Positions 12,994 through 21,910 of a stretch of 64,000 bases of DNA are shown here, one piece after another (the stretch's first letter is position 1; each line of letters begins with the position of its first letter). This stretch comes from Mycobacterium sp. PSTR-4-N. GTDB taxonomy: Bacteria; Actinomycetota; Actinomycetes; Mycobacteriales; Mycobacteriaceae. The notes below the pieces were generated by a model, which had not been told where the DNA came from, made no database searches, and saw nothing but the letters and a program-made list of their open reading frames with translations. The position numbers and the translations under genes were made by a program. The stretch covers positions 62,001 through 126,000 of the forward strand of contig NZ_JAKRFN010000008.1 in assembly GCF_022348085.1 (NCBI RefSeq), written 5' to 3'.

Positions 12994-14004
12994 ATTGACC
13001 GCCCGGGCGAACACCTGTGGTACGCCGTGGGCGGCCGGCACGATCGCGCGCCGCAGTGGAGATGCGCTCGCGTGCAGCATCATCGACGTCATCATGCGGT
13101 AGCGGCGCGTGGCGCGGCGCCAGAGCCGCTCATAGGTCTCGGGCCGGTCGGCGGCCACGCATCCGGCCAGCGCGCGAGCCGCCGCGAACGAGAGCCCGAG
13201 TCCCTCGCCGGTCAACGCATCGACGTACCCGGCGGCGTCGCCGACGAGCATCACCCGGCCCGCCACCCGGCTCACCACCCGCTGCCGTAGGGGTCCGGCG
13301 GCGCGATCGGGCCCGTGCGATGATCCCGAGATGCGTTCGTGCAGCGCAGGAAAGGCCGCGAGATGATCGTCGAACGCACCGCGGCGGGAAGTCAGGATCG
13401 CGATCCCGACGCAGTCGCGGGCGACCGGTGTCACGTACGCCTCACCGGCATCGGGATCGGCGGCCCAGTGCACCTCGACGTGGTCGGTCCAGGGTGCGAT
13501 GCCGACGTGGCGGGTCAGGCCCCAGCGGCGCCGCCCGCCGCCGGTGGCACGGTGCAGGCCCAGCTGCGCCCTGATCGGTGAGTGCAACCCGTCCGCGGCG
13601 GCCAGGTAGCGCGCGCGAATACCGTTGACCGACACACCGTCTCGGTGCTGCTCGACCGTCTCGACCGAGCCGCCGACGATTCGTACGCCCGCCGACACGG
13701 CCGCGTCCAACATCGCCTGCTGCAGCCCCGTGCGCCGAACGCCGAGCCCCGGCCCGGTGTCGAACGTCGCCGTGACCGTCCGCCGCCCGTCGAGGTAGGC
13801 GACGCCGTGAAACGGCACCCCGCCGGGGTGCACACCGAGCGCGGCGAGATGACGCACGGTGTGCGGCATCAACCCTTCGCCGCACGCTTTGTCGATCGGG
13901 GCCTGCCGTCGCTCCACCACCACGGTCTCCAGTCCGTGACGGGCCGCCGCGAGCGCCGTGGCCAGGCCCGCGGGCCCGCCGCCGACGACCGCCAGGTCGA
14001 TCAC
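12979..14004 (-). CDS. FAD-dependent oxidoreductase (geranylgeranyl reductase/SrsC-like)
   Basis: 341 residues. The N-terminal dinucleotide fold is VVGGGPAGLATALAAARHG, residues about 23-34 form VVVERRQAPIDK, and the second FAD motif is VMLVGDAAGYVDALTGEG. This matches group A flavoprotein hydroxylases and geranylgeranyl-reductase-like proteins. The GTG start overlaps the stop of the methyltransferase gene (GTGA), so translation is coupled. As last gene of the mmpL-PKS-methyltransferase operon it most likely hydroxylates the aromatic ring of the polyketide, as SrsC does for alkylresorcinols. That role is inferred from context. Confidence 0.83.
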   Translation of the reverse strand: MIDLAVVGGGPAGLATALAAARHGLETVVVERRQAPIDKACGEGLMPHTVRHLAALGVHPGGVPFHGVAYLDGRRTVTATFDTGPGLGVRRTGLQQAMLDAAVSAGVRIVGGSVETVEQHRDGVSVNGIRARYLAAADGLHSPIRAQLGLHRATGGGRRRWGLTRHVGIAPWTDHVEVHWAADPDAGEAYVTPVARDCVGIAILTSRRGAFDDHLAAFPALHERISGSSHGPDRAAGPLRQRVVSRVAGRVMLVGDAAGYVDALTGEGLGLSFAAARALAGCVAADRPETYERLWRRATRRYRMMTSMMLHASASPLRRAIVPAAHGVPQVFARAVNLLAE

Positions 14005-14504
14005 GTGAGCCGCTCCAGAGCCCGGTTCTCACAGGTGATCCGGGTGTGGAGCAGGACCGCGTTGAGAGCGGTGAACGCCAGCGCGGTGATCCAGGCGGTG
14101 TGCACCAGCGGCAGCGCGATGCCTTCGGCGACGACGGCGACGTAGTTGGGGTGGGCGAGGTATCGGTAGGGGCCACCAGAGACCCGGGCCGCACCCGGCA
14201 CCACGACCACCCGGGTGTTCCACTGGCGGCCCAGGGTGCCGATGCACCACCATCGCAACCCCTGCGCGGCCAGCACGACACCGAACATCGGCCACCCCAG
14301 TGCGGGCAGGAACTCCCGGTGCGCCGCCTCGAGCAGGCAGGCGGCCAGCAGGGCGGTGTGCAGCGCCACCATCACCGGATAGTGGCCCGCCCCGTACTCC
14401 ACGCCGCCGCGCTCCCGGCTGTAGCGCAGATTGCGTTGCGAGACAACAAGTTCAGCGATCCGCTCCAGGGCAATGGCGACGATCAACAGTGTGTAGGCCG
14501 GCAC
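14001..14504 (-). CDS. Isoprenylcysteine carboxyl methyltransferase-like membrane methyltransferase (SrsB-like)
   Basis: 167 residues, with four to five hydrophobic segments. The ICMT-family C-terminal signature is present: GGPYRYLAHPNYVAVVAEG followed by a hydrophobic helix and HTRITCENRAL. In bacteria such proteins next to type III polyketide synthases methylate alkylpyrones or alkylresorcinols rather than prenylcysteine. GTG start, 3 bp after the PKS stop; its own stop overlaps the next start. The specific substrate is inferred from the operon. Confidence 0.85.
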   Translation of the reverse strand: MPAYTLLIVAIALERIAELVVSQRNLRYSRERGGVEYGAGHYPVMVALHTALLAACLLEAAHREFLPALGWPMFGVVLAAQGLRWWCIGTLGRQWNTRVVVVPGAARVSGGPYRYLAHPNYVAVVAEGIALPLVHTAWITALAFTALNAVLLHTRITCENRALERLT

Positions 14505-14507
14505 AGT

Positions 14508-15578
14508 TCACCGCCAACCCAGCAGCACGAACTCCGCGCAGAAGCCCGGTCCCATCGCCATCAGCAGGCCCGGCCGGCCGGCCGGCGGCTTCTTCGCGAT
14601 GGTGTCGCGCAGCACGTGCAGGACCGACGACGAGGACAGGTTGCCCACCTCGGCAAGCGAGCGCCACGTCAACTCCAGCGCGTCCGGTGTGAGAGCGAGA
14701 GCCGCGGTGATCGCCTCGATCACCTTGGGCCCGCCGGGATGTGACACCCAGGCGGCGATGTCGTCGACGTGCAGATCGTGGATGCCGAGAAACGCGGTCA
14801 CGTCGTCGGCGAGGTGCCGGTCGATGAGGTCGGGCAGGTTCGCCGACAGCACGAGCGCCAAGCCGTTGCCCCCCACCCGCCACCCCATGGTGTCCAGCGA
14901 GTCGGGGTACAACCGGCTGCGGGAGTCGATCACCTCCGGACCGTGCGGGTCGAGACGGCCGGCCCGGTCCTCACCGACCGCGACCACCGCGGCCGCACCG
15001 TCGCCGAACAACGCACTGCCCACCAGACTGGCCATCGTCGGTTCGGCGGCCGGGATCGTCAAGGAGCACAGCTCGACCGAGACCAGCGCGGCGGCGTGCC
15101 CGGGTGCGCCGCGCAGATAGTCATGCATGCGGGCGATCCCGGCCGCGCCCGCGACACAGCCGAGTCCGAACAACGGCACCCGGCGCACGTCGGTCCGCAA
15201 CCCCAGTCGTGTCGCGATGCGGGCATCCAGCGAGGGCACCGCGATGCCCGTCACCGTCGTGGTCATGATCATGTCGAGATCGGCACCGCGCAGACCTGCC
15301 TCGTCCAGCGCCGCGGTCAGGGCCTCGCAGGCGAGGTCGGCGGCGTGCTCGAGGTAGATGTCGTTGGCCTCGCCGAAGTCCCGCAGCGCCGCATACCTGT
15401 CGAGGGGCAGCACGAAATGCCGGCTCGCCACCTTGGCGTGGTCGTGCAGAGCACGCACGATGTCAGCGCAGTCGGCGAACGCGGGCATCGCGAGAAATGC
15501 CTCGGTGACCTCCTGCTGGCTGTGGCGATGTGCCGGCAGGGCGCCGGCGACGCCGGCGATGACACTGACAGGGCTCAT
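14508..15578 (-). CDS. Type III polyketide synthase (alkylresorcinol/alkylpyrone synthase-like)
   Basis: 356 residues from MSPVSVIAG. The chalcone-synthase-like catalytic triad is visible: Cys in [13 protein letters not shown] (about 141), His in [12 protein letters not shown] (about 280) and Asn in [10 protein letters not shown] (about 313). Such enzymes condense a fatty acyl starter with malonyl units to alkylpyrones or alkylresorcinols. The ATG overlaps the mmpL stop as ATGA, so it is translated after mmpL. With the ICMT-like and FAD genes it forms an srsABC-type set for methylated, hydroxylated phenolic or quinone lipids. The product is inferred. Confidence 0.93.
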   Translation of the reverse strand: MSPVSVIAGVAGALPAHRHSQQEVTEAFLAMPAFADCADIVRALHDHAKVASRHFVLPLDRYAALRDFGEANDIYLEHAADLACEALTAALDEAGLRGADLDMIMTTTVTGIAVPSLDARIATRLGLRTDVRRVPLFGLGCVAGAAGIARMHDYLRGAPGHAAALVSVELCSLTIPAAEPTMASLVGSALFGDGAAAVVAVGEDRAGRLDPHGPEVIDSRSRLYPDSLDTMGWRVGGNGLALVLSANLPDLIDRHLADDVTAFLGIHDLHVDDIAAWVSHPGGPKVIEAITAALALTPDALELTWRSLAEVGNLSSSSVLHVLRDTIAKKPPAGRPGLLMAMGPGFCAEFVLLGWR

Positions 15579-17821
15579 GGGGCTATCCGTTCCGTGGGTT
15601 CTCGACAAGGCTCCGCCGATCCCTCGGCGAAGCCGAGACGGCGATGAATCCGGTTGAGCCACTGCGGGGCCCACCAGTTCCAGCCCCCCATCAAGCGCAT
15701 GAATGCGGGTACCGCCACCATGCGCACCAGCGTCGCATCGGCCAACACCGCCAGCGTCAGGCCCAGGCCGAACATTCTCATGACCGAGGTGCTGGCGGCG
15801 ATCAACGCCGCGAACGAAATCGACATGATCAGCGCCGCGGCGGTGATGATGCGCCCCGTGTAGGCGATACCCAATGCCACCGACTCATCGGAATCTCCCG
15901 TGCGCAACCAGATCTCGCGGATGCGGGCGACCAGGAACACCTCGTAGTCCATGGACAGGCCGAACGCGATGCAGAACAACAGCACGGGCATGTTCGCGAT
16001 CAGCGTGCCGGTCGGAGTGGTGCCGAGCCCGCCGAGATGGCCGTCCTGGAACACCCAGACGAGCGCACCGAACGCGGCACTCAGTGAGAGAACGTTCAAC
16101 ACAAGGGCTTTCAGCGGAACGACGAGACTTCCGGTGAGCAGGAACAGGAGCACGAACATGATCACGCCGATCAGGCCGAGCACCAGGGGCAGAGTCGAGG
16201 TGATCGCGGCGACGCTGTCCCGGTTGGCCGCGGCCGTACCGGTGAGCTCGACAGCGCGCCCGCCCGGACCCGGCACCGCCTCCAACCGGTCCAGCTGGGT
16301 CTCCGAAGCGTCGGAGAACAGTGGCGCGCTGCTGGCCACCGTGAGATACACGGCGCCGTCGCGCTCACCGGTCGGAGCGGACGGCGGGCCGGCGGCGCGT
16401 CCGTCGACGTAGGTGCCGGTGGGCGCCGAGACCGCCACGACGTCGGGCACCAGGGACAGCTCGGTGGCGTAGGTGGACAGTTCCGCCCGACCCAGCCCGC
16501 GGGTGTCGGGGAGTACGACAGTGACTGCGGTGTCGGTGTTCTCGGCGAACTCGTCGCGCAGCTGGTCTCCCACCTGGTGGGCCGACGAGGATCGGGGGAG
16601 TACGCGATCGTCGGGGAAGCCCCACCGCACGCCGAGGAACGGCAGGCCCGCGACGACCAGCAGCAGGACGACCGCCAGGCCGAGAGGCACAGCGCGGCGC
16701 ATCACGGCTTTCGCGCAGCGGTACCAGAAGCGGTGCTGCACCGGGACGGGCGTGGGCTCGGGCCGGCGCAACACCCGGCGCGCGAGGCGGCGGACGTCCA
16801 GTGCGGCGTGCCGATCACCGAGCAGCACCAGCGCCGCCGGGGTGACGATCACCGCCGACGCCGCGGCGAACGCGACCGTCGCCACGCCCGCATAGGCGAA
16901 CGACTTGAGGAAGTGCATCGGGAACAGCACCATCACCGACATCGAGAGCGCCACCGTCGTGGCCGAGAAGACCACGGTGCGTCCGGCGGTGCTGAGCGTG
17001 GTCCGGATGGCCTGTCCCCGATCGGCGCCTGCCGCGAGCTCGTCGCGATACCGGCTCAGGATCAGCAGCGTGTAGTCGATGGCGAGTGTTAGACCCATCG
17101 CGGTGGCGAGGTTCAGCGCGAAGATCGACACATCGGTGAACACCGTGACGGCCCGCAGCACGGCGAGCGCGCCGACGATCGCCATCACCCCGATCGCGAC
17201 GGGCAGAGCCGCGGCCAGCAGACCGCCGAACACCCACACCAGGACCAGGAAGCTGAGCGGGATCGCCAGCCCCTCCATCAGAAGCAGATCGCGCTGCGAA
17301 TGCTCGGTGATCTGCACGTTGACCATCGCGGTGCCGCCGGTTCGCACGCTGACGCCGTCGGGGACGTCGCGGGTGACCTGCTCGTCGATCTGCGTGGCGT
17401 AACTCTGCTGCTCGGCTTCGGTGCCCGTGATGCCGACGACGACGAGTCCGGCGGTGCGGTCCCGGCTGACCAGATCGGTCGCGGCCGAGGGCGGAGCGGT
17501 CCAGGCCGACGACACCGTGGCGACATGGGGATCGCGGCTCACCTGCGCGGCGATGCGTTCGCCGGTCCGGCGGGCGGCCGGGCTGTCGACGCCGGCGGGT
17601 GAGGACACCACGATGACCATCGAGACGTCGCCCTGACCGAAAGTGTCGGCGAGGGTGCGCGACGCGCGGGCCGACTCCGAGCCAGGATCGACGAAGCCGC
17701 TGGGCGAGAGCTGCGTCGCGACCGGCACACCGACGATCGCCAGCAACGCGGTGAGGACAGCTGCGGTGGCCACGATCCGGCGCGGGGCGGTGAGGGCGAA
17801 CGAGGCGATACGGGTCAGCAG
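15575..17821 (-). CDS. MMPL family RND transporter
   Basis: About 748 residues, with the RND/MMPL two-fold repeat. Each half has one N-terminal membrane segment, a periplasmic loop, then a cluster of five segments; [15 protein letters not shown] and [17 protein letters not shown] are the paired functional motifs. A GTG at 17773 would cut off the usual N-terminus. The in-frame upstream codons read [18 protein letters not shown], typical for MMPL proteins, and CTG at 17821 has AGGAG six bases before it, so I extend to that rare start. It probably exports the lipid product of the downstream PKS operon, to which it is translationally coupled. Confidence 0.88.
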   Translation of the reverse strand: MLTRIASFALTAPRRIVATAAVLTALLAIVGVPVATQLSPSGFVDPGSESARASRTLADTFGQGDVSMVIVVSSPAGVDSPAARRTGERIAAQVSRDPHVATVSSAWTAPPSAATDLVSRDRTAGLVVVGITGTEAEQQSYATQIDEQVTRDVPDGVSVRTGGTAMVNVQITEHSQRDLLLMEGLAIPLSFLVLVWVFGGLLAAALPVAIGVMAIVGALAVLRAVTVFTDVSIFALNLATAMGLTLAIDYTLLILSRYRDELAAGADRGQAIRTTLSTAGRTVVFSATTVALSMSVMVLFPMHFLKSFAYAGVATVAFAAASAVIVTPAALVLLGDRHAALDVRRLARRVLRRPEPTPVPVQHRFWYRCAKAVMRRAVPLGLAVVLLLVVAGLPFLGVRWGFPDDRVLPRSSSAHQVGDQLRDEFAENTDTAVTVVLPDTRGLGRAELSTYATELSLVPDVVAVSAPTGTYVDGRAAGPPSAPTGERDGAVYLTVASSAPLFSDASETQLDRLEAVPGPGGRAVELTGTAAANRDSVAAITSTLPLVLGLIGVIMFVLLFLLTGSLVVPLKALVLNVLSLSAAFGALVWVFQDGHLGGLGTTPTGTLIANMPVLLFCIAFGLSMDYEVFLVARIREIWLRTGDSDESVALGIAYTGRIITAAALIMSISFAALIAASTSVMRMFGLGLTLAVLADATLVRMVAVPAFMRLMGGWNWWAPQWLNRIHRRLGFAEGSAEPCREPTERIAP

Positions 17822-17829
17822 GTTCGTCT

Positions 17830-17855
17830 CCTGTCCGATCGAGGGCCTGGACAGG
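17830..17855 (-). promoter_or_regulatory. Hairpin overlapping the mmpL ribosome binding site
   Basis: On the minus strand CCTGTCC pairs perfectly with GGACAGG across 12 bases. The 3' arm runs into the GGAG that serves the proposed mmpL start, so the hairpin could hide the ribosome binding site of the whole PKS operon. Function is inferred from overlap. Confidence 0.4.
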
Positions 17856-17908
17856 ACACGACGGGGCCGGCCGTCCGGTTCACGGTTTCGAAGAATTTGT
17901 GACCTAAG

Positions 17909-18619
17909 TCATCTCGGTAGCTCGAAGTGCTGGTAGTCCAGCGGTGTGCGCCAATGCCCGCCCCAGCTCCAGCCGCTGCTCAGGAAGACCTCCACGGCCG
18001 GGTCGCCGTCGTGCAGCATGCCGACGTCGCGTCGGGTCCGGTCCAGCCAGGGCGTCCCGGTGGCCGGTTCGACGTGGCCACGCGCGTCGACGTAGGGATT
18101 GACGAGCGGATTGATGTCGACGGCGCGGCCGTAGGCGTGCCAGGACCAGCTGGTGGACCCGGGGATGCCGCGGCAGTTGAACGCCGAGGTGTTGTTGTCG
18201 CGCATCGACAGCTCGTCCTCGGCGCCGGGATAGCGATCGGGGGTGCGCATCTTCTCGATCGGGAATCGCAGCGCCGCGAGACGGCCGAACAGGTCGATGA
18301 CCGCGTCGGTGATCTCGGCGTCGACCACCAACTCGCCGCGGTGCAGGCGGCCGTCGTAACCCCAGTGGTCCAGGTCGACGCGACGCAACTGATCGGGGGA
18401 CACCGGGCAGCCCGGCCGCCAGCTCGCGCCGAGGTCAGCGGCGCTGACGGGACTGACGGTGGCGGGCCGGGACCCTGACGTCGTGGTCGTGGTCGTCGTG
18501 GTCGCCCGGGTCGGTGCTGGTGCTGGCGCCGCGGACTGCGGGGCAGGCGGGGGAGGTGGCGCACACTGCACCGAGGCGGCCGTCACGGCGGCCGCCACGA
18601 CGAGTGTCATCAGTCGCAC
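17909..18619 (-). CDS. Secreted D-alanyl-D-alanine carboxypeptidase, M15 (VanY-like)
   Basis: About 236 residues. The N-terminus (MRLMTLVVAAAVTAASVQCAPP from a GTG start; an ATG three codons later is the alternative) looks like an export signal. A Pro/Ala-rich then eight-threonine linker follows. The catalytic domain has the M15 zinc ligands in SWHAYGRAVDINPL (His and Asp) and DYQHFELP (His), plus the SMRDNNTSAFNCR substrate-loop region. Such enzymes trim peptidoglycan stem peptides outside the membrane. The Cys near residue 19 lacks a good lipobox (Gln at -1), so a lipoprotein is not supported. Confidence 0.85.
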   Translation of the reverse strand: MRLMTLVVAAAVTAASVQCAPPPPPAPQSAAPAPAPTRATTTTTTTTSGSRPATVSPVSAADLGASWRPGCPVSPDQLRRVDLDHWGYDGRLHRGELVVDAEITDAVIDLFGRLAALRFPIEKMRTPDRYPGAEDELSMRDNNTSAFNCRGIPGSTSWSWHAYGRAVDINPLVNPYVDARGHVEPATGTPWLDRTRRDVGMLHDGDPAVEVFLSSGWSWGGHWRTPLDYQHFELPR

Positions 18620-18711
18620 ATCAGCGAACCTACCCAACGCTGGAGGGCGGTTAGCCCACCTAATCGCTTTGGTTCGTTGACCTTTCGGCACCGCCGTGTG
18701 CCGGTCAAAAC

Positions 18712-18740
18712 TGTGATTTCGGCCATTGTGGCGTTATATT
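18712..18740 (+). promoter_or_regulatory. Possible SigA-type promoter for the small membrane protein
   Basis: TGTGAT, 17 bases, then TATATT, an unusually good -10 for this genome, about 30 bases before the 18768 start. Direct transcription of the small gene is inferred. Confidence 0.45.
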
Positions 18741-18767
18741 GTGTCCGTCATCACAAGGAGGACGAAC

Positions 18768-18980
18768 ATGGCCGGAATCGGCGACGGCGCGATGGTCCCG
18801 CAGGAGTTGAAGCCGGCCCGCGCCGCGCACCCGGTCAACTGGCTGATCGGGTTCGTGATGGCGACGGTGCTCATCGCCGGGATCGCCGGCGTGGTCCTCG
18901 CGCTGTCCAGCGGCTTGCCGACGGTCGCGATTCTCGTCGCGCTGGTGACCGGAGCCGTGTTCGCCGGCGCCCTCTGCTAG
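18768..18980 (+). CDS. Small two-segment membrane protein
   Basis: 70 residues starting MAGIGDGAMVPQELKP, with AAGGAGG seven bases upstream, one of the best ribosome binding sites in the window. Two hydrophobic stretches follow (WLIGFVMATVLIAGIAGVVL and VAILVALVTGAVFAG), so it is probably an integral membrane hairpin. I do not recognise the family. Flanking genes are on the opposite strand, so it is a single-gene unit with a likely promoter just upstream. Confidence 0.75.
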   Translation: MAGIGDGAMVPQELKPARAAHPVNWLIGFVMATVLIAGIAGVVLALSSGLPTVAILVALVTGAVFAGALC

Positions 18981-18996
18981 GCCCGGTTCGGCCCGT

Positions 18997-19419
18997 TCAG
19001 CGGCCGTCGGGCTGGTCGTTGTTCTTCTGCGACCCCCAGCCGTGCACCCGGTCGACCTCGATGACGGCACTGACCCGCCGGCGGTCCCGCTGCGGATACT
19101 CCTGACCGCTGTAGCGCCGCGAGAGTGCGTCGATGTCGGCGAGTCCGTCGTCGTCGTACATCCGGGTGACGCGACCGATGACGGTGACGTGGGTGTACCA
19201 GTCGTCGGAGTCCAGCACCGTCAGCGAGACCCGGGGGTCCTTCCTCATGTGCTGCAGGCGGACTCGTCCCTCATCCATGTTGACCAGGATCTCGTCGCCA
19301 CGCAGCAGGTACCAGGTGGCCGCCGACACCGGTTGGCCGTCGGAGCGCACCGTGCTGATCACCGCGGGGTTCGCCTTGGCCAGCATCTCCTTGGCCTGGT
19401 CGGACAGGGACGACGACAT
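18997..19419 (-). CDS. PPOX-class F420-dependent enzyme (pyridoxamine oxidase-like split barrel)
   Basis: 140 residues, with AAAGGAG just before the ATG (MSSSLSDQAKEML). The split-barrel pattern of the flavin/deazaflavin oxidoreductase superfamily is clear: NPAVISTVRSDGQPVSAATWY, ILVNMDEGRVRLQHMRKDPR and VSLTVLDSDDWYTHVTVIGR. Mycobacteria have many such F420-binding reductases. The exact substrate is unknown. It sits downstream of, and in the same direction as, the organosulfur operon, with a gap of over 100 bp. Confidence 0.82.
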   Translation of the reverse strand: MSSSLSDQAKEMLAKANPAVISTVRSDGQPVSAATWYLLRGDEILVNMDEGRVRLQHMRKDPRVSLTVLDSDDWYTHVTVIGRVTRMYDDDGLADIDALSRRYSGQEYPQRDRRRVSAVIEVDRVHGWGSQKNNDQPDGR

Positions 19420-19533
19420 GATGGACTCCTTTGCGGGCGCGACGATCGCTCCCTCGGTCTGTACCCACGGAGTCGCCGGACAACCGGCCCACGGGGCGCC
19501 TGCTCGCTGCACGACCCCTCGACTGGCGTCGAC

Positions 19534-20730
19534 TCAGATCTGCCCGTGCCGCGGCGGCAGCGTGCCGCTCAGCGTGTAGCGGCCAATGTGCTGCAGCTTC
19601 CACCGCGTCGGATCGTGCAGCGTGTGCGTGCGCGCATCGCGCCAGAACCGCGACAGATTGTCCGATGCGGATGCGCTCCGGGTTCCGCCCAATTCGAACA
19701 GCCCGTTGGATGCGGCCAGGGCCGCGCGGACCGCGCCCACCTTGGCGGCCGCCACCGCCACCGACGCTTCGGCGGCCGACTCCTCGGTCAGATGCGCTGT
19801 CGCCTCGTCGACGCGGCGGGCCGCCTCGACGAGCAACGCTTGGGCGGCGCGGACCGTGACGGCGAGTTCGCCGGCTGCGTTGATCACCGTCGGATCCTCG
19901 ACGGCTACGGGCACCCGAGCCTCGAAGTGCGCCCTGGCGCGGCCGGCCTGACGGACTCCCGCTTCGAGCGCGCCGGTGGCGATGCCGACGTCGATGGCGC
20001 TGTGCCACAACTGCGCCCGTGCGCCGTAGGTGGTCGGCCTCGAGAAGATCGGACTGAACGGCACGACGTGCGCTGCCGGCACGACCACGTCGTCGAGCGT
20101 CACGGTCCCCGAGGCCGTGGTGCGCTGCCCCATCCCGTCCCAGTCGTCGACGATGTCGAGCCCTGGGGCGTCGTGCGGCACGAACGCGACCGCCTTCGGT
20201 GTCGACGCCACCGGCACCTTGCCGGAGCCGTCGCCGCATGATGCTCGCACCACGACCCAGTCGGCGAACAACGCCCCGGTGCTGTAGAACTTGCGGCCCG
20301 ACAGCACGTAATCCCCGCCGGGGCGGGGCGTCAGCGTCGTCGCGTCCACATCGATCGGGTGCGGACCCCGTTCGCTCTGCGCGTTGGCGACCAGCGCACC
20401 GGCGAGCACCTCGCCGAAGAACCGTTCGTGCTGTGCGACCGTGCCCTGGAGTCTGAGCGCCTCGAGGAACGTGAAGTGCGAGTGCGGGATCTGTGCCAGC
20501 GACGGGTCGGCGTGGGCGAGGAGGCGGAACACCTCGGCCACGACAGTCGCCGGGGCGGCGATCCCACCGCACTGCTTCGGGACCGTGATGGCCAGCAGGC
20601 CGGAGTCCTTCAAGGCCTTGATCTCGGTGTGTGGCAGCGCGCGCTGGGCATCGCGCTCCGACGCACCGGCGGCGATGTCCTCGGCCAGGGATCGAGCAAC
20701 GGGCAGAACGTCGTCGACGGACGTGATCAC
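19534..20730 (-). CDS. SfnB/DszC-like acyl-CoA dehydrogenase-fold monooxygenase
   Basis: 398 residues in the acyl-CoA dehydrogenase fold: LKDSGLLAITVPKQCGGIAA, LSGRKFYSTGALFADWVVV, then the helical C-terminal domain with FELGGTRSASASDNLSRFWR. The catalytic-base region is not that of a beta-oxidation enzyme; the pattern and neighbours fit the sulfur-acquisition oxidoreductases SfnB/DszC. Its ATG overlaps the stop of the preceding SsuD-like gene (ATGA). Likely a flavin-dependent step in release of sulfur from organosulfur compounds. Substrate inferred only by context. Confidence 0.82.
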   Translation of the reverse strand: MITSVDDVLPVARSLAEDIAAGASERDAQRALPHTEIKALKDSGLLAITVPKQCGGIAAPATVVAEVFRLLAHADPSLAQIPHSHFTFLEALRLQGTVAQHERFFGEVLAGALVANAQSERGPHPIDVDATTLTPRPGGDYVLSGRKFYSTGALFADWVVVRASCGDGSGKVPVASTPKAVAFVPHDAPGLDIVDDWDGMGQRTTASGTVTLDDVVVPAAHVVPFSPIFSRPTTYGARAQLWHSAIDVGIATGALEAGVRQAGRARAHFEARVPVAVEDPTVINAAGELAVTVRAAQALLVEAARRVDEATAHLTEESAAEASVAVAAAKVGAVRAALAASNGLFELGGTRSASASDNLSRFWRDARTHTLHDPTRWKLQHIGRYTLSGTLPPRHGQI

Positions 20731-21896
20731 CGACTGGCTCCCACGAACGGGATCGAGGGGGCTGCAGTGTTTTTGGTCGTCGCGGTGAACAAGCCCCGGT
20801 CACGCAGGATCGGCACCACACCCTCGCCGAACCAGTAGAGCTCCTCCAAATGCGGGTAGCCGGAGAAGATGAACTCGTCGATACCCACCTCGGCGTACTC
20901 GGCGATGCGATCGGCCACCTCCTGGTGGCTACCCACCAATGCGGTGCCCGCGCCACCGCGGACCAAGCCAACGCCTGCCCACAGATTGGGCGCCACTTCC
21001 AATGACCGTGCGTCGTGCCAGTTTCCGTTGCTGCGATGTTCTTCGTGCAACGCCAGCATCCGCTTCTGTCCCTCGGACTGGCTGCGATGCAGGCCTTCCT
21101 GCGCTTTACGCACTGTCTCCTCGTCGAGCGCGGCCACCAACCGGTCGGCCTGCTGCCACGCCTCGTCGGCCGTGTCGCGTGAGATGGTGTGCAGGCGGAT
21201 GCCGAAGCGCACGGGGCGGCCCTCGTCGGCGGCGAGCTTGCGAATCCATCCGATCTTCTCGGCGACCGCAGCCGGCGGCTCGCCCCATGTGAGATACACA
21301 TCGGCGTGCTTGGCGGCCACGGGACCCGCGGCTGCGGAGCTGCCGCCGAAGTACAACGGCGGCACCGGGTCCGGCAGCGTCGCCAACGCGGCCTCGTCGA
21401 CGCGGATGTGCTCGCCCTCGAGCGTCACCGTTTCCCCGCCCCACAGGCGACGGACCACCTCGAGGAACTCGTCACACCGCTGATAGCGGGCGTCCTTGTC
21501 CAGGAAGTCGCCGAACGACCGCTGCTCGTGGGCTTCTCCGCCGACGACCACGTTGAGCAGCAGACGCCCCGGCGCGTGGCGGGCGAAGGTCGCGGCCATC
21601 TGCGCCGACAATGTGGGGCTCACCAGTCCCGGCCGGAACGCGACCAGGAACGCCAACGACGTCGTCTCCCGGGCCAGTAGGGCCGCGGTGACGAACGCGT
21701 CCTCACACCAGGCGCCGGTCGGGATCAACGCGCCGGTGAAGCCGAAGGATTCGGCGGCACGCACGATCGAGGCAAGATAGTCGATCGAGGCGTCGCGGTC
21801 GCTGTGCGCGGCGCCGGCCGGCGTGCCGTGGCCACCTCCGACGATCAGACGGCTGTCGCCGTAGGTGGGCAGGAACCAGTGCAGGCTCGATGACAT
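20727..21896 (-). CDS. ssuD: SsuD-like FMNH2-dependent alkanesulfonate monooxygenase
   Basis: 389 residues, a luciferase-like TIM barrel. SLHWFLPTYGDSR at the N-terminus, GFTGALIPTGAWCEDAFVTA, FLVAFRPGLVSPTLSAQMA and LLLNVVVGGEAHEQRSFGDF are hallmark SsuD segments. The enzyme uses FMNH2 and oxygen to split sulfonates into aldehyde and sulfite for sulfur supply. It is the middle gene of a three-gene operon, coupled to the SfnB-like gene. No ABC sulfonate importer or flavin reductase is adjacent, so those must be supplied from elsewhere. Confidence 0.9.
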   Translation of the reverse strand: MSSSLHWFLPTYGDSRLIVGGGHGTPAGAAHSDRDASIDYLASIVRAAESFGFTGALIPTGAWCEDAFVTAALLARETTSLAFLVAFRPGLVSPTLSAQMAATFARHAPGRLLLNVVVGGEAHEQRSFGDFLDKDARYQRCDEFLEVVRRLWGGETVTLEGEHIRVDEAALATLPDPVPPLYFGGSSAAAGPVAAKHADVYLTWGEPPAAVAEKIGWIRKLAADEGRPVRFGIRLHTISRDTADEAWQQADRLVAALDEETVRKAQEGLHRSQSEGQKRMLALHEEHRSNGNWHDARSLEVAPNLWAGVGLVRGGAGTALVGSHQEVADRIAEYAEVGIDEFIFSGYPHLEELYWFGEGVVPILRDRGLFTATTKNTAAPSIPFVGASR

Positions 21897-21910
21897 TGGG
21901 AGAGATCCTT

